The notes beneath the pieces are model-generated. The model saw only the letters and a list, made by a program, of their open reading frames with translations, searched no databases and was not told the origin of the DNA. Below, piece after piece: positions 34,602 to 46,059 of a stretch of 64,000 nucleotides of DNA. A program made the translations under genes and the position numbers. The DNA comes from Panax quinquefolius (Eukaryota > Streptophyta > Magnoliopsida > Apiales > Araliaceae): contig CM035162.1 of the NCBI GenBank assembly GCA_020205615.1, forward strand, positions 37,190,464-37,254,463. Reading direction: 5' to 3'. Numbering within the stretch: the stretch's first letter is position 1; every line of letters begins with the position of its first letter.

Positions 34602-35720
34602 ATGGCAACTGAGAATGTTAACAGTGGAGTAAATGAGACCGTGGAGATACCTTTACTCACCAATCAGGAGAACGTGCAACAGGACGACAACGTTCCTCTT
34701 GTAAATAACACCACTGATCAGACGATGAATGATGGGATGTTTAGAAGCTTTTGCGCATTCATGCAAAAATCGCACGAGGAGACTTCGTGTACAAAATATA
34801 GGTGAAAATGATAAGAACGCACGATTTGTCTGCACCAAGCGATTCAAAGAGTTGGGACCACGTAATTGGGAAAGCCAGATCCGATTAAAGCGAGAGCGCG
34901 TGGGTCAAGTAAATTACCAAGATATTCGATGTCTTGGGATGCACGGAGGAATGAAGGTTTCATTTGCCACCTTTATGTTCCGTAATGAGGCAGATTCATG
35001 GTGGAAATCATGAAGCATACCCACCAAACCCACCGCACTCAACATGTCTTGGGAAACATTTCAGAATCGTTTCAATGACAAGTACTTTCCCGAAAGTATT
35101 AAATCATATGAAGGAGGTAGAGTTTATTATACTAGAACAGAACAACATGACGGTGTCCCAGTACGAGGCGAAGTTCACGGAGTTATCTCGGTTTGTACCT
35201 CATTTGGTGGAGAATGAGGAACGTATGACGCGGATGTTTCTAAGAGGTTTAAAACTCAAAATTTGTCAATATCTCATTTTTCATAAATTTTCTCTATATT
35301 CAGATGTTGTGAACAGGGCTCAATTATTAGAGCGAGATTATGAGTCTATTCAACTAGGCGACCAATAACTCGATGGTAATCGTACCGGTGGCAACGGCCA
35401 TTGGGACAATGATAACCATCGTGAAAGAAATTATCAAGCAAGAAATGGTAACCACTTCGGTGGTAATCATGGCCAAGATAATAGAAGAAATGTTTCAAGT
35501 GGAAAATTCAAGAAGAGAAGATTTAACGATGATGAAAAGACGTTGGCAGCAGTACCAGCACCAGCAACAAATTCTAGGGGAGGATAACGACCGCTAGTTA
35601 GATGCTACAGATGCGGAGAGGAGGGACATATAAGTCCAAACTGTTCACAGCCTTCCAAGGTATGTTTTAGTTATGGAGAAGACGGTCACATAGCTCGATT
35701 TTGTCCAGTAGCGAAATGAA
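34602..35720 (+). pseudogene. gag: Gyp-E gag, broken
   Basis: ATG 34602 begins the leader MATENVNSGVNETVEIPLL shared with the first ORF of Gyp-C and Gyp-G. The capsid core follows in three frames: GMFRSFCAFMQ, FMFRNEADSWWKS (near 35000), then MKEVEFIILEQNNMTVSQYEAKF and RMTRMFLRGLK (to ~35368). One standard zinc knuckle ([14 protein letters not shown]) at ~35600 is followed by a damaged second one (CFSYGEDGHIARFC, Cys replaced by Tyr). Stops and shifts prevent translation as one protein. This is the only one of C, E and G to keep a capsid core. Confidence 0.84.
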
Positions 35721-36249
35721 GTCCAGCTAGGAGAAACTTTCGTTACTTCCACTGTTTATAAATCTTGTTTGATTCAAGTTGGCACCATCACATTACCTGT
35801 TGATCTTATCTCTTTAAAGATACTTTTTTTTTATGTGATTTTAGGGATTGATTGGTTAACTACTCATCATGCCAAAATTGATTGCTTTCGTAAGGTTGTT
35901 AGTTTTCATATTCCTAAGCAACCTGTTATTTGAATTCAAGCAACCAAACCATTGAAGTCAAACTCTTTCATATTAATCCATAAAGTCAATCGTTTATTAA
36001 AAAACGGATGTCAAGCTTTCTTAGCCCATGTCATGGATTTAAACAAAAATACGTCAGATTTGAATGATATTTCTGTTGTTAGTGAATTTTCTGACGTATT
36101 TCCTGAAGAATTTCTTGGCCTACCCCTATAGCGTGATATTGAATTTTGTATCAAATTTGAACCCGGTACAAAACCCATTTCTAAAATCTCATATCAAATG
36201 GCTCCTATTGAACTTCAGGAGTTAAAAACCTAACTATAAAAGTTGATAA
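35721..36249 (+). pseudogene. pol: Gyp-E protease C-terminal half and pre-RT region
   Basis: The N-terminal half of the protease with the active-site Asp is deleted. Text resumes at QLGETFVTSTVYKSCLIQVG, then ILGIDWLTTHHAK. The lead-in to RT (FSDVFPEEFLGLP, then [21 protein letters not shown]) runs to ~36235, where the ~130-nt block starts. Confidence 0.78.
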
Positions 36250-36384
36250 CCGAGCCTCTAACTGGTGACTTCCTTTGTGGAATGTACCGAAACCAGACTC
36301 TCCGTAGGGGACGCCATATTTGTGCGGTAGTAAACTGATAGGTGCCATTGTGATGTGCTATCCAAGATTGGGATATGAGTCACA
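36250..36384 (+). other. ~130-nt block of unknown origin replacing RT (copy 2)
   Basis: From CCGAGCCTCTAACTGG to GAGTCACA. It aligns end to end with 20677-20808 (same flanks) and with 55894-56027 on the minus strand. No coding capacity was recognised. Confidence 0.72.
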
Positions 36385-36832
36385 GTTGAGAGCGTAGTTT
36401 TCTAGGCTTAGCTAATTACTATCGAAGATTCGTGGAAGGATTTTCCATTAACTCAGCTAACTCGTAGAGATACAAAAATCGAATGGAGTAAGGAATGTGG
36501 AAGAGCTTCGAAGAACACTAGAGGAGACTCATTTCGGCACATGTTCTGACCATACCATCCTGGAAAAGCGAACGTAGCAGCTGACATGTTGAGTAGAAGA
36601 TCGTATGCGGGTACGAGTGCGATATTGTCGAATACAAAGGCCCATTTTGTATAACTTACAAATGATAGAAATAGAGTTAAAGACTCTAGGGACCCACGTG
36701 ATGATATACGAGTAGAACCGACTTTAATCGATAAAGTTAAAACCGTTCAAGCTACACACCGGAGCTGATTAATATAAAGATGAAGATGCAAGAAGTCGTT
36801 ATTTCAAAAGTGAGAATCGGCGATGAGAGGAA
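36385..36832 (+). pseudogene. pol: Gyp-E RT tail, RNase H stub and linker
   Basis: RT tail (YYRRFVEGF-like) at ~36400, then the same short join to ADMLSRRSYA seen in Gyp-C, with the RNase H core missing. The linker that normally precedes integrase (EPTLIDKVKTVQATH) follows to ~36830. Then integrase is skipped and the sequence passes directly to GKLKPSIY. Gyp-G has the same integrase-skipping join near 55400. Confidence 0.75.
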
Positions 36833-37229
36833 AGCTCAAACCTTCGATTTATTAGTCCATTTGAAATCCTCGATCGAATAGGAACTGTGGCCTATAGACT
36901 CGTTTTACCGCCAAATATGTCGCGTGTTCATAACGTTTTTCATGTATCGATGTTACGTAAATATGTGGATGACCCGAACCACATTATTGAGTTAGAACCA
37001 GATGAGATAACCGAAGATTTAACGTATGAGGAAGTACCAGTCAAGATCTAAAGGAGCATGTCCTACGCACAAAGGTTATACCACAAGTCAAAGTTTTATG
37101 GAGAAACCATGTTATTGAAGAAATGACCTGGGAGTTGAAAACGGAAATGAAAGCGAGGTGTCCTCACCTTTTCGAAACATCAGGTACGTACGTTAATTTC
37201 GAGGATGAAATTTCATTAGGAGGGGAGGT
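36833..37229 (+). pseudogene. pol: Gyp-E integrase C-terminal/chromodomain region and purine tract
   Basis: FEILDRIGTVAYRLVLPP, then MSRVHNVFHVSMLRKYVDDP and VIPQVKVLWRNHVIEEMTWE (across a short deletion) are recognisable. The segment ends with the purine-rich AGGAGGGGAGG next to the 3' LTR at 37230. Confidence 0.8.
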
Positions 37230-37686
37230 TGTAAGACCCCAAAATTTTTTTTTATAATAAAATGAAATTTCCTCTATTTATTATTTTGAAATAGTAAGGG
37301 TTGATTTGATTAATGTAGTTAGTTATGGTAAAATGCGTAAATATTTTAAATAAGCAAGTGGTTATAAAATATTCATTGTTGTCGGGGAATATTCGTTTGG
37401 TTGTGGAATATTCTTACTGTCGGGGAATATTCATACGATGGCGCAGCCTTGTGTGGGCCCCATAACGGAAAGCGATTAGATGAAGAAAATGACAAGTATA
37501 AGTTGTTTATAAATAACGGCGTAGTTGTTTAGATTAATCTTATTGGAATACCCGGTGGTAAAAAACATAGTAGCATTGCAGATTATTGCACCAATTATTG
37601 ATCCTTACGTAAGAAGGCACTACTCAATAATTGTTACAGTAATTACTGTTCAATATTTTATTATATTGATTCAATAATTGCTACAT

Positions 37687-37729
<43 letters not shown>

Positions 37730-40003
37730 CTTGTTTCAATAATTGTCACTACACAGTATTTTTTATTATCAGATCAATAATTCATATTATTTGAATAATA
37801 TTATTAGATAGCGTTATTGACAATGTCTAGAAAGTTCTGTCTAAGGAGAAGTTTGGTCACCTAATTGCACGCCAGTAAAGAGAAATCCTTATTAGAAAGC
37901 CCCTCTTTCACAGGAGCGGCACCGCTTGTCAAGATTGTGATTCGTAATATTATTTGTGAATAATTAATTATTGATTTATATGATAAGGAAAATATTCATT
38001 TTATGTGGATATAGATGGAGAAAATTTTTTAAAGTGACAATTGTTGAAAATTGAGATTTTACCTTTCTCGATAAAATAATTTATTTAAATATATTATTAT
38101 ATTATAATAATATAATAATGGTGATATTTTTACAATGAATGTGTGATATATGAATAAATGAGGAGGAAGAGTATTTTGTTACAAAAAATGTTTAACACAT
38201 GTTTTGTGTGTTGGTGGACCCTATTTTTGACTAAAATTTGATTATAGCCTGCAAAATCGTCCGTATGTGGATTTCAGTCAATTTCTGTTTAGAATTTGGA
38301 AAACCTTTCTTCTGCAAAGTTGTAGAGAATTAAATTTCCTATGGAATGGACATAAGATTTGAATTTTTTTGATAAAAGAGCTATTTATTATGAATTATTG
38401 AAGTTTCGGAATATTGGGTCTGAATTGATTTTGGGTTATGAAATATTTTTTTCATAAAAAATGTTTTTTTGTGGGAAAATGTGTTTTTGATGTGGTGGGC
38501 TAAGGAAAATTTGATTAAAAAAATAATATTATATTAAATTTTCTGCTTTGGTGTTCTAAGCATTTTCCTATAAATAGGGTGCTTAGGTTAGAATTGAAAA
38601 TTACACCAAAAATTGAAATCTTCTCTCTCTATATTATCGAGCGTATTCTTGTGAGTATTTTGATACTTTGAGTGTTGCTATACGATGCAAGTTCCTTTCA
38701 ACGTTATATCTAATATTCCAGCCAGAAGTACTATTCTTTTGAGATAAGGGATGTTTTTTTTATAAATGATATTATTTCTTTCAATATCATTATGCCGGAA
38801 TATTGGTAAGATTTTTCTTGTGAAATTCTTATCTTTTCATGTCGAGGTTACTATTCATGAGTTATTATTCATGAGTTACTATTCACGAGTTACTATTCAT
38901 GAGTTACTATTCACGAGTTACTATTCATGAGTACTATTCACGAAGCATGATGATTTTTCTTGTAGAATTTCTACCTTTTAGTATCAGAGTTACTATTCAC
39001 GTATACGACACTATTCACGTATACGGCACTATTCAAGAATACAACACTATTCACAAAAAAATTAAATTTTCTTTTCTGTATCCAAAATTGTCTGTTATGG
39101 TTCCTATCTTTGATTGGATCTATGTTTTGATCTTCATTTTTGAATTCTGCTCCACAATAGTTTATTATGGAGTATTTTTGAACTTGGATTGTCTAAAATA
39201 TGAATCCTTAATATTTGTTCTTTTATCTCACTGGATTCGTTTTCTTTAAAATATATTTTTCATCATCCTCGGTCCTAAATGATGATATATACCGAATATC
39301 TTTGGCACGTAGTGTAAAGATGAATGATTTCTTGATGAATATCTTTGGCCGTAGTCTGAAAAAGAGATGAGCAGTGTTGAGATATACATATGACCGATCG
39401 ATTAATATCTTTGGCATATGAGTGCAAAGATGAGTATTTGATTCAAGATGTATATTGATTGATGTTACTGAGGATAAAATATCGATGATGGACTTTTAAA
39501 TTCATAGATGATAGTAGATTTCATTCTCTACTTAACTCTTCTAATGAATTATTGTTTCATTGCAGATTGTTGATCTAAAACTTATTATCTATTGTATTCT
39601 ATCGATTTTTCCCTGTTGAAGACTAAGGATAATTTGTTGTATATTATCTTAGTCATAATATTCTTTACTGGGCTAGTTGAGCTCGCCCTTTTCCTTTTTG
39701 TTCCATTTTTCTTCTCAGGAAGCGAGAATATAGCGGGGAGTAGTCGGGGTGTGGAATGATGTTCTAAGGCAGTTGTTATAATAGTCCTCACTATTTTTTA
39801 AAATAGTGTATCAATAATTGTAATGAGGACTTTATTTGGGTGTGGATATTGTCTAGAAGACAATATTTGTATTTAAACTCACAGTTTATGTGTTATTGTA
39901 TTTTGCACAATAATTGTATTAATGAAGTTGTAGTTGTTTCTGTACCATGTATTTGGCGACTCAGAATAGGTTGGGGGATTGGATCTATTTTGGGGGCGTC
40001 ACA
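37230..40003 (+). repeat. Gyp-E 3' LTR
   Basis: 2,774 bp, TGTAAGACCCC to GGCGTCACA. A (TA)n run at ~37690-37731, TATA box at 38569-38576, TACTATTC repeats at 38847-39050 and AATATCTTTGGC repeats at 39288-39435. Its middle part (38030-38540) is unlike the LTRs of Gyp-C and LTR-H, which suggests a mosaic LTR. Confidence 0.93.
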
Positions 40004-42323
40004 TGTGTGTACTATTGATTCACATGTATGTACTATTAGGGGAGGTGGTGCAAGATTGATAATACTTGCATGACTAAATTAAAAATGGAGGTATAATTGA
40101 AGGTACTATACTGTAATTAGTTTATTCACATGATTATAATATTGAGTCACATGAATGAACTATTAATTCACATGATTTACTATTAAGGGAGGTGGTGTAA
40201 GTTTGATAATACTTGCAGGATCAAATTAAAAATGAAGGAAAAGAGGAAGGTATTATACTATAATATTTCGAGCCCCAAAACGTGCAATTATCGAAAATAT
40301 ATTTTCCTATAAATAGAAGCTCATTCTTCCTTCATTTCTCACCAATTCACTAAAGCTATAAAGTAATTATTATAGAGAGAAATTATAGAGAGAAAGAAGA
40401 AGAGAAGTCTGCTACCTCACTATTCCAGTATCCAGTTTTCTTCTAAGGTAAGGGGTATTATTTCTTTCGTATTCTTGAAGAGAGTTAATTCTTTCAATAT
40501 TCATAAGGGTTGTTATACCATTCTTTATTATTCGGTTGGAATAACTTTATGCATACGATTACATCGCATGCACGATGAATTCTTACATTATTCCATTCTT
40601 TATTATTCATTGGAATAACTTTTCATGCAATGCGGATCTATCGCATGCACGGTGAATTCTTACGTTATTCCGTTCTTTATTATTATGTTGGAATAACTCG
40701 TCTGCGCGGCCTATCGCATTCTGGTGAATTCTTACATTATTCCATTCTTTATTATTACGTTAGAATAACACATGCATGCATGGATTACATCGCATGCACG
40801 GTGAATTCTTACATTATTCCATTCTTTATTATTACATTGGAATAACATATGCATTGATCTATCGCATGCATGGTGAATTCTTACGGTATTCCATTCTTTA
40901 TCATTCATTGGAATAACTTTCATCGTGTGGTCTATCGCATGCACGGTGAATTCTTACATTATTCCATTCTTTATTATTACATTGGAATAACACATGCATG
41001 CGGTTTATCGCATGCACAGTGAATTCTTACATTATTCCATTCTTTATTATTATTCATTGGAATAAACTTTGTCTCACGGACTACCGCATGCATGGTGAAT
41101 TCTTACATTATTCCATTCTTTATTATTACATTGGAATAACCTGCATACATGTGGATTACCGCATGCATGGTGAATGATCCTTCGTATTCATTCCTTATTA
41201 AATTATGGAAATGATCTGTCTACGTGGATTACCGCATGGTGGGTGAAAATCCATTTGTAGTTTCATATATTCTATTATACTCAGTTGGTTAAAGTTTTGG
41301 CTTCTATACTCCATGAAATTAGTAGAATATCCTGGATATTTGCGCTTCATCCAGTATCTTTTCATGGAAATATTCTTCTGAGCATTCTTGAATTTTACTC
41401 CACAAAGCAGTATCATGTTGACAATTTGGACGTTATTGATTTTTGTATAAATTAAATTATAAATCTTTAAAATTTATGCTTGAACTTGTTTTATTGAATT
41501 ATTATGTCATTGTCATCATCCTCATGCTTATATTGTGATGAAAGTCATCTTTGGCTTACGTGCATAGATGGACTTGGTATGATTATGACCAGGGATTATT
41601 CGGTATAATCATGACCCGTAATGTTATAAATGATGTGGTAAAAGTCCTCATTGGCCCGTAGTGCATTAATGGACAGTTGTTGGTATGATTATGACTAGGG
41701 ATTATTCGTTATAATCATGACCATTGATGATTACATGAATATCCTTGGCCCGTAGTGCAGGGATGATTCGATGATGTGGTTTATTTATTAAGCTGAGTCT
41801 CAGCGATAAAGTTGATGAAAAACTTTTTAAATCATAGAAGATAGTAGATATCATGCTCTACTTGACTCTTCTAATGGATTGCTTATTCCGTTGCAGTTGT
41901 TGATCTAAAACTTGTTGTCTATTATATTCTATCAGTTGTTATACTGTTGAAGGCTAAGGATAATTTATTCTGCATTATCTTAGTCATAATATTTCTTACT
42001 GGGCTAGTTGAGCTCACCCTTTTCTTTCATTGTTCTCTTCAAGAAATGAGAATATAGCTGGGACGAGTCGAAAAATGGAGTGATGGTCCAGGATAAGTGG
42101 CTTTAGTAGTCCTCACTATTCTGTGAAATAGTGTGATAATAATTGTAATGAAGACTCCATTGAGAGTGGATATTGTCTAGAAGACAATATTCTTGTTTAA
42201 ACTCTCAGCTATGTTTTGTCATATATTACCCGACAGTTGTATAATTAAGTTTGTATTTGATTTATGTACCATGTATTTGGCGACCCAAGATGGGTGATGT
42301 ATAACTGTTTTGGGGGCGTCACA
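40004..42323 (+). repeat. LTR-F: 3' part of an LTR related to those of Gyp-G
   Basis: Reverse-matches the Gyp-G LTRs (for example 57404-59480). TATA box at 40308-40315. A minisatellite of nine ~73-76-bp units lies at 40510-41180. Ends GGGGGCGTCACA at 42323, inside the transposase gene. It is not followed by a PBS, so it is a solo LTR or a 3' LTR. Its left part should lie beyond Gyp-E, outside the window. Confidence 0.88.
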
Positions 42324-45300
42324 CTTCCTCCTATTTTTCTTAGGTCTGCCTGCTATTCTCTTGGTTGGTGGGGGCAAAAATGTTGTCATGTTGGCAGGAG
42401 GCCATTCATTTGAACCCCTCATTGGATTTAACAAGTGGTTATATGATTTCAGGTAAGTCTCTATATAATAGCAGGAATCAACATAGTTCTCAATTGGTTG
42501 TTCCATGTGAAGGATTCCAATTACTCCATGGTGGCAAGGAATACCAGATAACTGCCATACCTTACATGAACAACTTATAACCTCTAGGTCTACCTTGTAT
42601 TTTCCACTCCTATCAGACACTTTAAACTTGTGCCCCCCATCCCAGTCATACTCACAGTACTTGGTTAACTCAATGGCCTTATTGACATTTGTCATAATCC
42701 TAGGACATAACTTTGCCTCTATTTTTTGCATCTCATCCCTCTTGTATGAATTCTACCCATAACTTGTGTTTTTATATCTTCAAACATAGTTAGTAATGGT
42801 TTATATCTAGCCTCTAAGATCCAACTATTAAACCATTCAGACATGTTATTAGTCACAACATTACATTTTGTTTCACAAGAAAAAAAGGCCTTGCTCCACT
42901 ACTTAGGAGGAATAGTTAAAATATGAGTGTGAGCATACTTAGTCTCCTGCCTGATGTCAACCATTTCCCTTCTGAAATCATGAGGATTATTGGCCTTGGC
43001 TACTCTCAAAAACATCACCTTCAAGACTGCTCCTGACCACTTCTTCTTCCAGTTAGCATAGATGTGTCTGGAAGAACATCTATTCTCTGCCTCTGGCAAA
43101 AGCTCTTGTATGGCAGGAACCAAACCCTTGCAATTTTATCACTAAACACAGGTTTAGTACTAATATTACAAAATCTAATAACAAGTAATAAAAACAAAAA
43201 GTTCAATGTTAATATAATTTAGCAATTTTCTAATTTAGTTACCCAGTGAGTTAAGCATGAGGAACTACTTTGGAAACTATAAGGAGCATAATAAATGATC
43301 CCATTGAAACTATAAGGAGCATAGAAAATGTTGATTATGTCTAATTGGACTATTTGAACATTATCTATCAGATAACAGACAAATTTCATGTATTGGCAAT
43401 GAAGCTTTTCCAAGAACAACTAGGTGTGAAGAAGAAAACTCCTAGGATAAAATCTAGCTGTCCTAACACAAGAAACATTTGTAGTTAAATAATATTCATA
43501 ATCAACAAACACATAATTAGATATAAAACAATCAAAACAGAAAGTTCAATGTTAATATAATTAAGTAAATTATACCTTTTGTTGGTCAGTTATCAAGTTC
43601 CATCCTCTACCTAATTCCAAGCCAACATCCTCAAGCAATAGACTCAGAAACCAACTCTAGGAATCCTTATTCTCACTTTCAACCACTGCCCAAGTAATTG
43701 GGAACATTTGGTTGTTTGCATCCCTACCAACAGCAGACAACAACTCACCCCTATAGTATGTCTTTAAGAAACAACCATCAAGCCCTATTATGTTTTTACA
43801 TCCTTCCAACCAATTTTGTTTAATAGCTTTAAAACAAATGTACATTCTTTGGAATCTAGGTGGAGTGCCCCCATCACCTCTAATTTGGACTGTGCTCCCA
43901 GGATTTGTAGCTAGAATCTCATTCCCATACTCCCAGACTTTAGCATAATGCTCCTTCAAGGTTCTCTCAATTTCACTTAAAGCCATTTTCTTTACTTGTC
44001 GACACTGAGGTAATGATGATTGCAGTCCAAAATTTTGTTTAATTGCAGCCTGTATTTCCCTCAACTTCATTCTTGGTTTTGCTCTTATTGTACCCCTAAA
44101 CTTGTCAACCAACCATCTAGACCTAACAATCCTAATCCTTGTTTTCCTCACATAATAATGTTGCTCATTGTATGATTTAATTTGAAACACCTTCTCAAGT
44201 GGCACATAACTAGCCCACAACCCCTATGGACAGTTAGTGGCACACTTTACTTGTATTCTTGTTTTCTCATTTACAGAAAACTAGATTCCCTTTCCATTAC
44301 CAACTGCATAATTCACTATAGCTTCCCTACACTGTTCAGGTCCAGTGAATATCATATCAACTTCAAATTTTATCTTGTTAATTGGAGTGTTGGGATTATA
44401 TGTTGGAACCACTCTTTTCTTTTTTTTCTTTATGGCTCCTCTCCTTCCCATTCACTATTACTACTAGAATCACCACTTGGAGGAATCTCATCATCAGAAT
44501 TTTCTTCAGTTTTTACCCAAGGCCTCATTCCTTTTGTCCCAAACCCCAACTCATCCTCAACATCTGAAAATGCTGGTTCAACTTCCACCTCTACAGCCTT
44601 AGTTTTTTTGGATGCCCTAGTCTTTTTCCCCCTACTACTGCTCTCTTTTGTACCAGCTTCCACATTTGGTTCAGCAAATGTTGGTTTTTTAGCCTTACCT
44701 CTAGCAGTACTTGAGGACTCAGGCTGCTTTTTTGGGATAGATGAAGCCCCAACCTCCTCAACATGTAAGTGACCAATATCAACTGGATCTTCATCAATGT
44801 TTACTTCACAATCCAAAACCAACTCTTGTCCTCTTGCTTTTTTTTTCAGTCCCTTTCTTTTCCATATATTTATCAACTCCTCATTCCCATCATCATCAGT
44901 AGCATCACTTAACTCCTCATCACTTTCCTCATAACTAGCATCACTTGAATCATCATCCGTCTGCTTTGGTGCTTCCTCATCTCTGCACATCAACCTCAGT
45001 AGGTGTTTCTTCATTATCCTCATGGTCACGGTATATATCAATCTTCCCAGTTTTCAGAGCTTCATTAATTAACAGTCTTACACTATTGTCATCATGAAGA
45101 AGTTCTAGACCATCCTTCAAAGTCCACCCCACCAATTTGAAGTACATATCAAAGTCTCTTTTATACCCTAGGTGTTTTACCAACTTCACCATCCTCTCAA
45201 CATTCAAGTAATCTCCATCAGCCCCTTTATAAGTTTCTTTCCTTCCACCCTCATAAACATATGATCCATCCTCCTTAGTAACAAACTAACCTCCATGGTA

Positions 45301-45324
45301 CAATTCAACATCAAAGTAGTTCAT
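42324..45324 (-). pseudogene. MuDR-family transposase (mudrA-like), broken
   Basis: ATG 45324 starts MNYFDVELYHGG, the PB1-like N-terminal domain of plant MULE proteins (to ~45000), with TAG at codon 13. A frameshift near 44990 leads to a long acidic/Lys-Ser-rich linker (44960-44430). The MuDR N-terminal domain (FTGPEQCREAIVNYAVGNG) is at ~44370-44300. The MULE core has GLDGCFLKTYYRGELL (first Asp) and LITDQQK (second Asp), then an intron. Exon 2 holds CSSRHIYANWKKKW, MSEWFNSWILEARYKPLL and a SWIM zinc finger (CSCKVWQLSGIPCHHG) near 42570-42510. TAG 42899 and a shift at ~42735 also break it. Ends in RPKKNRRK at the LTR-F junction. It would cut and paste the element. Confidence 0.88.
43127..43575 (-). 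other. Intron in the MULE transposase
   Basis: 449 bp on the minus strand, GTATAATTTA at the donor and ATTGCAAG at the acceptor. Joining the flanks keeps the frame through the conserved DQQKG box. The intron holds a small duplication of CTATAAGGAGCATA and nothing else recognisable. Confidence 0.72.
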
Positions 45325-45810
45325 GCTGCATTAAACAACATGTTCAATTTGTTAGTACCATGACCATTTACTGAATAAACAAATTAATCACCAACATTAA
45401 CCATTAACTGAATAAACAAACTACACAACTGTAAACATTAAACTTATTACATGGTCACCAATTAAAGAAATTTGTAAACATTAAAGAAACACAACTCTAA
45501 ACATTAAACAAATTCCCACTTTACACAACATATCTACTTTAAACAAATACCCTCTTTTTATACTTTGCAGTAGTTAAAAATATTAACTACTCAAAATCAG
45601 TCAACACAAAGGACAATACAGAGTTCCTGTTAATTAACAAAACCCACTATAAACCACAATAATATTACACTTTCAACTACTAAAAACTAAACTTTTGCAC
45701 CAAAACCCCACCATATACCTTCGCTTTTAAGAAAAAACAAAGATGAAAAAGAGTGCAATATTTTATGTTTCAGACAAAAATTGGTGGAACCCAAACCACA
45801 CTTACATGTT
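45325..45810. other. MULE upstream region, nothing recognised
   Basis: AT-rich leader or promoter DNA of the transposon. The minus-strand ORF at 45687-45962 overlaps the direct repeats and looks like chance. Confidence 0.4.
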
Positions 45811-45955
45811 CGGTAGACAATTGGAACCCTAACTTTCTTGGAATGATACCCCACCTTGTTACGTCTATTTGTATCGCTTAATATGGTAGACGATTGGAAC
45901 CCTAACTTTTTTGGAATGATACCCCACCTTGTTCGTCTGTTTGTATCGCCAGAGA
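45811..45955 (-). repeat. Two ~65-bp direct repeats upstream of the transposase
   Basis: GGTAGAC.ATTGGAACCCTAACTTT.TTGGAATG and following bases occur at about 45811-45870 and again at 45884-45950, with few differences. They may be transposase-binding or promoter repeats; this is inference. Confidence 0.7.
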
Positions 45956-46059
45956 CCCCCACCTCCTTCCTCGATTTCTTCTCAGATAAAAGTTTGCTTT
46001 TAAGCCCTAGATGAATTGTTTATTTGTGTATTTATTTTTCTTTTGTTTACTGCAGTTTC

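Larger units (their letters stand above)
33412..40003 (+). mobile_element. Gyp-E: deleted LTR retrotransposon without RT or integrase
   Basis: 5' LTR cut at its left by Gyp-D (33412-34414), PBS, gag with zinc knuckle, half a protease, the ~130-nt block in place of RT, RNase H stub, integrase C-terminal region, 3' LTR (37230-40003). Its right end GGCGTCACA at 40003 abuts sequence continuous with LTR-F, so Gyp-E sits inside LTR-F. Its LTRs are the same type as those of Gyp-C and LTR-H. Missing RT, RNase H core and integrase make it non-autonomous. Confidence 0.9.

Noticed and set aside
37690..37731. (TA)n run in the Gyp-E LTR as a regulatory element
   Set aside because: Simple slippage repeat, not present in the sister LTRs at that length.
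40510..41180. CRISPR-like array of regularly spaced repeats
   Set aside because: Units are head-to-tail imperfect ~75-bp repeats inside an LTR of a plant retrotransposon, with no conserved-repeat/unique-spacer pattern and no cas genes.
44182..44772. 196-codon plus-strand ORF opposite the MULE linker
   Set aside because: Antisense of the acidic/Lys-Ser-rich transposase linker; the minus strand has clear MULE domains on both sides.
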